Shown piece by piece: positions 21,783 to 22,641 of a DNA stretch of 22,641 nucleotides (positions are counted from its first letter, which is position 1; each line of letters starts with the position of its first letter). Under the pieces are notes generated by a model, which was given only the letters and a program-made list of their open reading frames with translations, did not search any database and was not told the DNA's origin. The stretch lies in NCBI GenBank assembly GCA_036732565.1, contig DAINCF010000034.1, forward strand, positions 1-22,641, in the 5' to 3' direction. The DNA comes from JAIVJN01 sp036732565 (lineage in GTDB: Bacteria > Acidobacteriota > Vicinamibacteria > Vicinamibacterales > UBA2999). The position numbers and the translations under genes were made by a program.

Positions 21783-22641
21783 GTGGGGCTCGGTCAGCAG
21801 GTGCCGCTGCTCGACGGTCGGCTGGTCCCGTATATCAGCCTCGACAACGCCGCCAGCACGCCTCCGCTTCGGGACGTCGTCGATGCGGTCCAGCGCTTCC
21901 TGCCGTACTACTCGAGCGTCCATCGGGGGGCCGGCTTCAAGTCACGCGTCAGCACTGCGGCCTATCACGACGCGCATGAGACGCTCGCCCGCTTCGTTGG
22001 AGCCGACACGACGACCAATACCGTCGTCTTCGGGAAGAATACGACGGAAGCCATCAACAAGCTCGCCTTCCGCTATCCGCTCGGGCGACGCAGCGTCGTT
22101 CTCTCGACGGCGATGGAGCACCACTCGAACGATCTGCCCTGGCGCGGTCGCGCCACGGTGGTTCGCGCCACGGTCACTCCTGAGGGGCGCGTCGACGAAG
22201 ACGACGTGGACCATTTGCTCGCGGCGTACGGCGAACGCGTCGCGCTGATGACAGTCAGTGGCGCTTCCAATGTCACCGGCTTCGTGCAACCGGTTCACCG
22301 ACTGGCGCGAAAAGCACATGCCGTCGGCGCCGCCATTCTCGTGGATGCGGCACAGCTCGCGCCCCACCGCCGCATCGACGTGAAGCCGGACGCCGATCCG
22401 GAGCATCTCGATTTCGTGGCGCTCTCCGGCCACAAGATCTACGCGCCCTTCGGCACGGGCGTGCTGGTGGGCCGTCGAGACGTCTTCCTGCAGGGCGCGC
22501 CGGAGTATCAGGGCGGCGGTACGGTCGATATCGTGACGCCCGATGAAGTGCATTGGGCTGGACTGCCGGACCGCGAGGAAGCCGGCAGTCCAAACGTCGT
22601 TGGCGCGATCGCAACCGCCGCTGCCGCGCGCGCGCTGATGA
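21783..22641 (+). CDS. Class V aminotransferase / cysteine desulfurase-like PLP enzyme (partial, 3' end missing)
   Basis: 286 complete codons are present before the window ends. The N-terminus reads VGLGQQVPLLDGRLVPYISL, then DNAASTPPLRDVVDAVQ, followed by YYSSVHRGAGFKSRVSTAAY, the pattern of SufS/CsdA and isopenicillin-N-epimerase-like enzymes. Other motifs are VFGKNTTEAINKLAF, MEHHSND, the pyridoxal-binding VDAAQLAPH, and LSGHKIYAPFGTGVLVGR in which K218 is the expected Schiff-base lysine. These enzymes act on cysteine, selenocysteine or related amino acids in the cytosol. The exact substrate cannot be told from the part seen. No suf or isc neighbour is present, so a housekeeping Fe-S role is not supported by context. 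The start is GTG. Confidence 0.85.
   Translation, partial: MGLGQQVPLLDGRLVPYISLDNAASTPPLRDVVDAVQRFLPYYSSVHRGAGFKSRVSTAAYHDAHETLARFVGADTTTNTVVFGKNTTEAINKLAFRYPLGRRSVVLSTAMEHHSNDLPWRGRATVVRATVTPEGRVDEDDVDHLLAAYGERVALMTVSGASNVTGFVQPVHRLARKAHAVGAAILVDAAQLAPHRRIDVKPDADPEHLDFVALSGHKIYAPFGTGVLVGRRDVFLQGAPEYQGGGTVDIVTPDEVHWAGLPDREEAGSPNVVGAIATAAAARALM

Noticed and set aside
1..22641. tRNA, rRNA, CRISPR array, IS element or attachment-site repeats
   Set aside because: Nothing resembling these was seen on reading both strands. I saw no transposase-like protein and no regularly spaced repeats, although short or diverged copies could be missed by eye.

Overview
This is a GC-rich window, about 64% G+C in the lines I counted by hand. 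Its layout resembles an Acidobacteriota genome such as the Vicinamibacteria: an ECF sigma factor of the Sig-70_X6 type directly followed by a large Ser/Thr kinase with a TPR tail, and a second TPR-type C-terminus at the left edge. That placement rests on gene style only. No rRNA or other phylogenetic marker is present.

Left flank (1-1369): the C-terminal end of a TPR-like protein (+ strand) converges on a TerB-like gene (- strand). Upstream of the TerB-like gene lies a remnant of an SdsA-type alkyl sulfatase. It keeps only the alpha-helical dimerisation region and has lost its metallo-beta-lactamase catalytic domain. A perfect 10-bp inverted repeat sits where the sulfatase homology ends.

Core (1370-18176): two giant co-directional genes 28 bp apart make up an apparently complete Tc (ABC) toxin. 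The first, 2495 aa, is a fused TcB-TcC cocoon: SpvB domain, beta-propeller repeats, TcdB middle domains, RHS repeats and RHS core. Its variable C-terminal cargo of about 291 aa carries a HEATH (HExxH) motif and a downstream NEAAG glutamate, so it looks like a zinc metallopeptidase effector. The second, 3096 aa, is the TcA injector: VRP1-like segment, neuraminidase-like region, channel helices and a C-terminal TcB-binding domain. It has an unusual N-terminus made of a peptidoglycan-binding domain, a proline-rich linker and a transthyretin-like beta domain. By analogy with Photorhabdus Tc toxins, the TcA pentamer would dock the BC cocoon and inject the cleaved metallopeptidase tip into a target cell. 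No immunity, lysis or secretion gene is visible beside the pair.

Right flank (18190-22641): on the - strand, an ECF sigma factor gene (20991-21602) is followed 32 bp downstream by a membrane Ser/Thr kinase with TPRs. This pair converges on the toxin operon with only 13 bp between stop codons. Divergent from the sigma factor is a class V aminotransferase / cysteine desulfurase-like PLP enzyme that runs off the right end.
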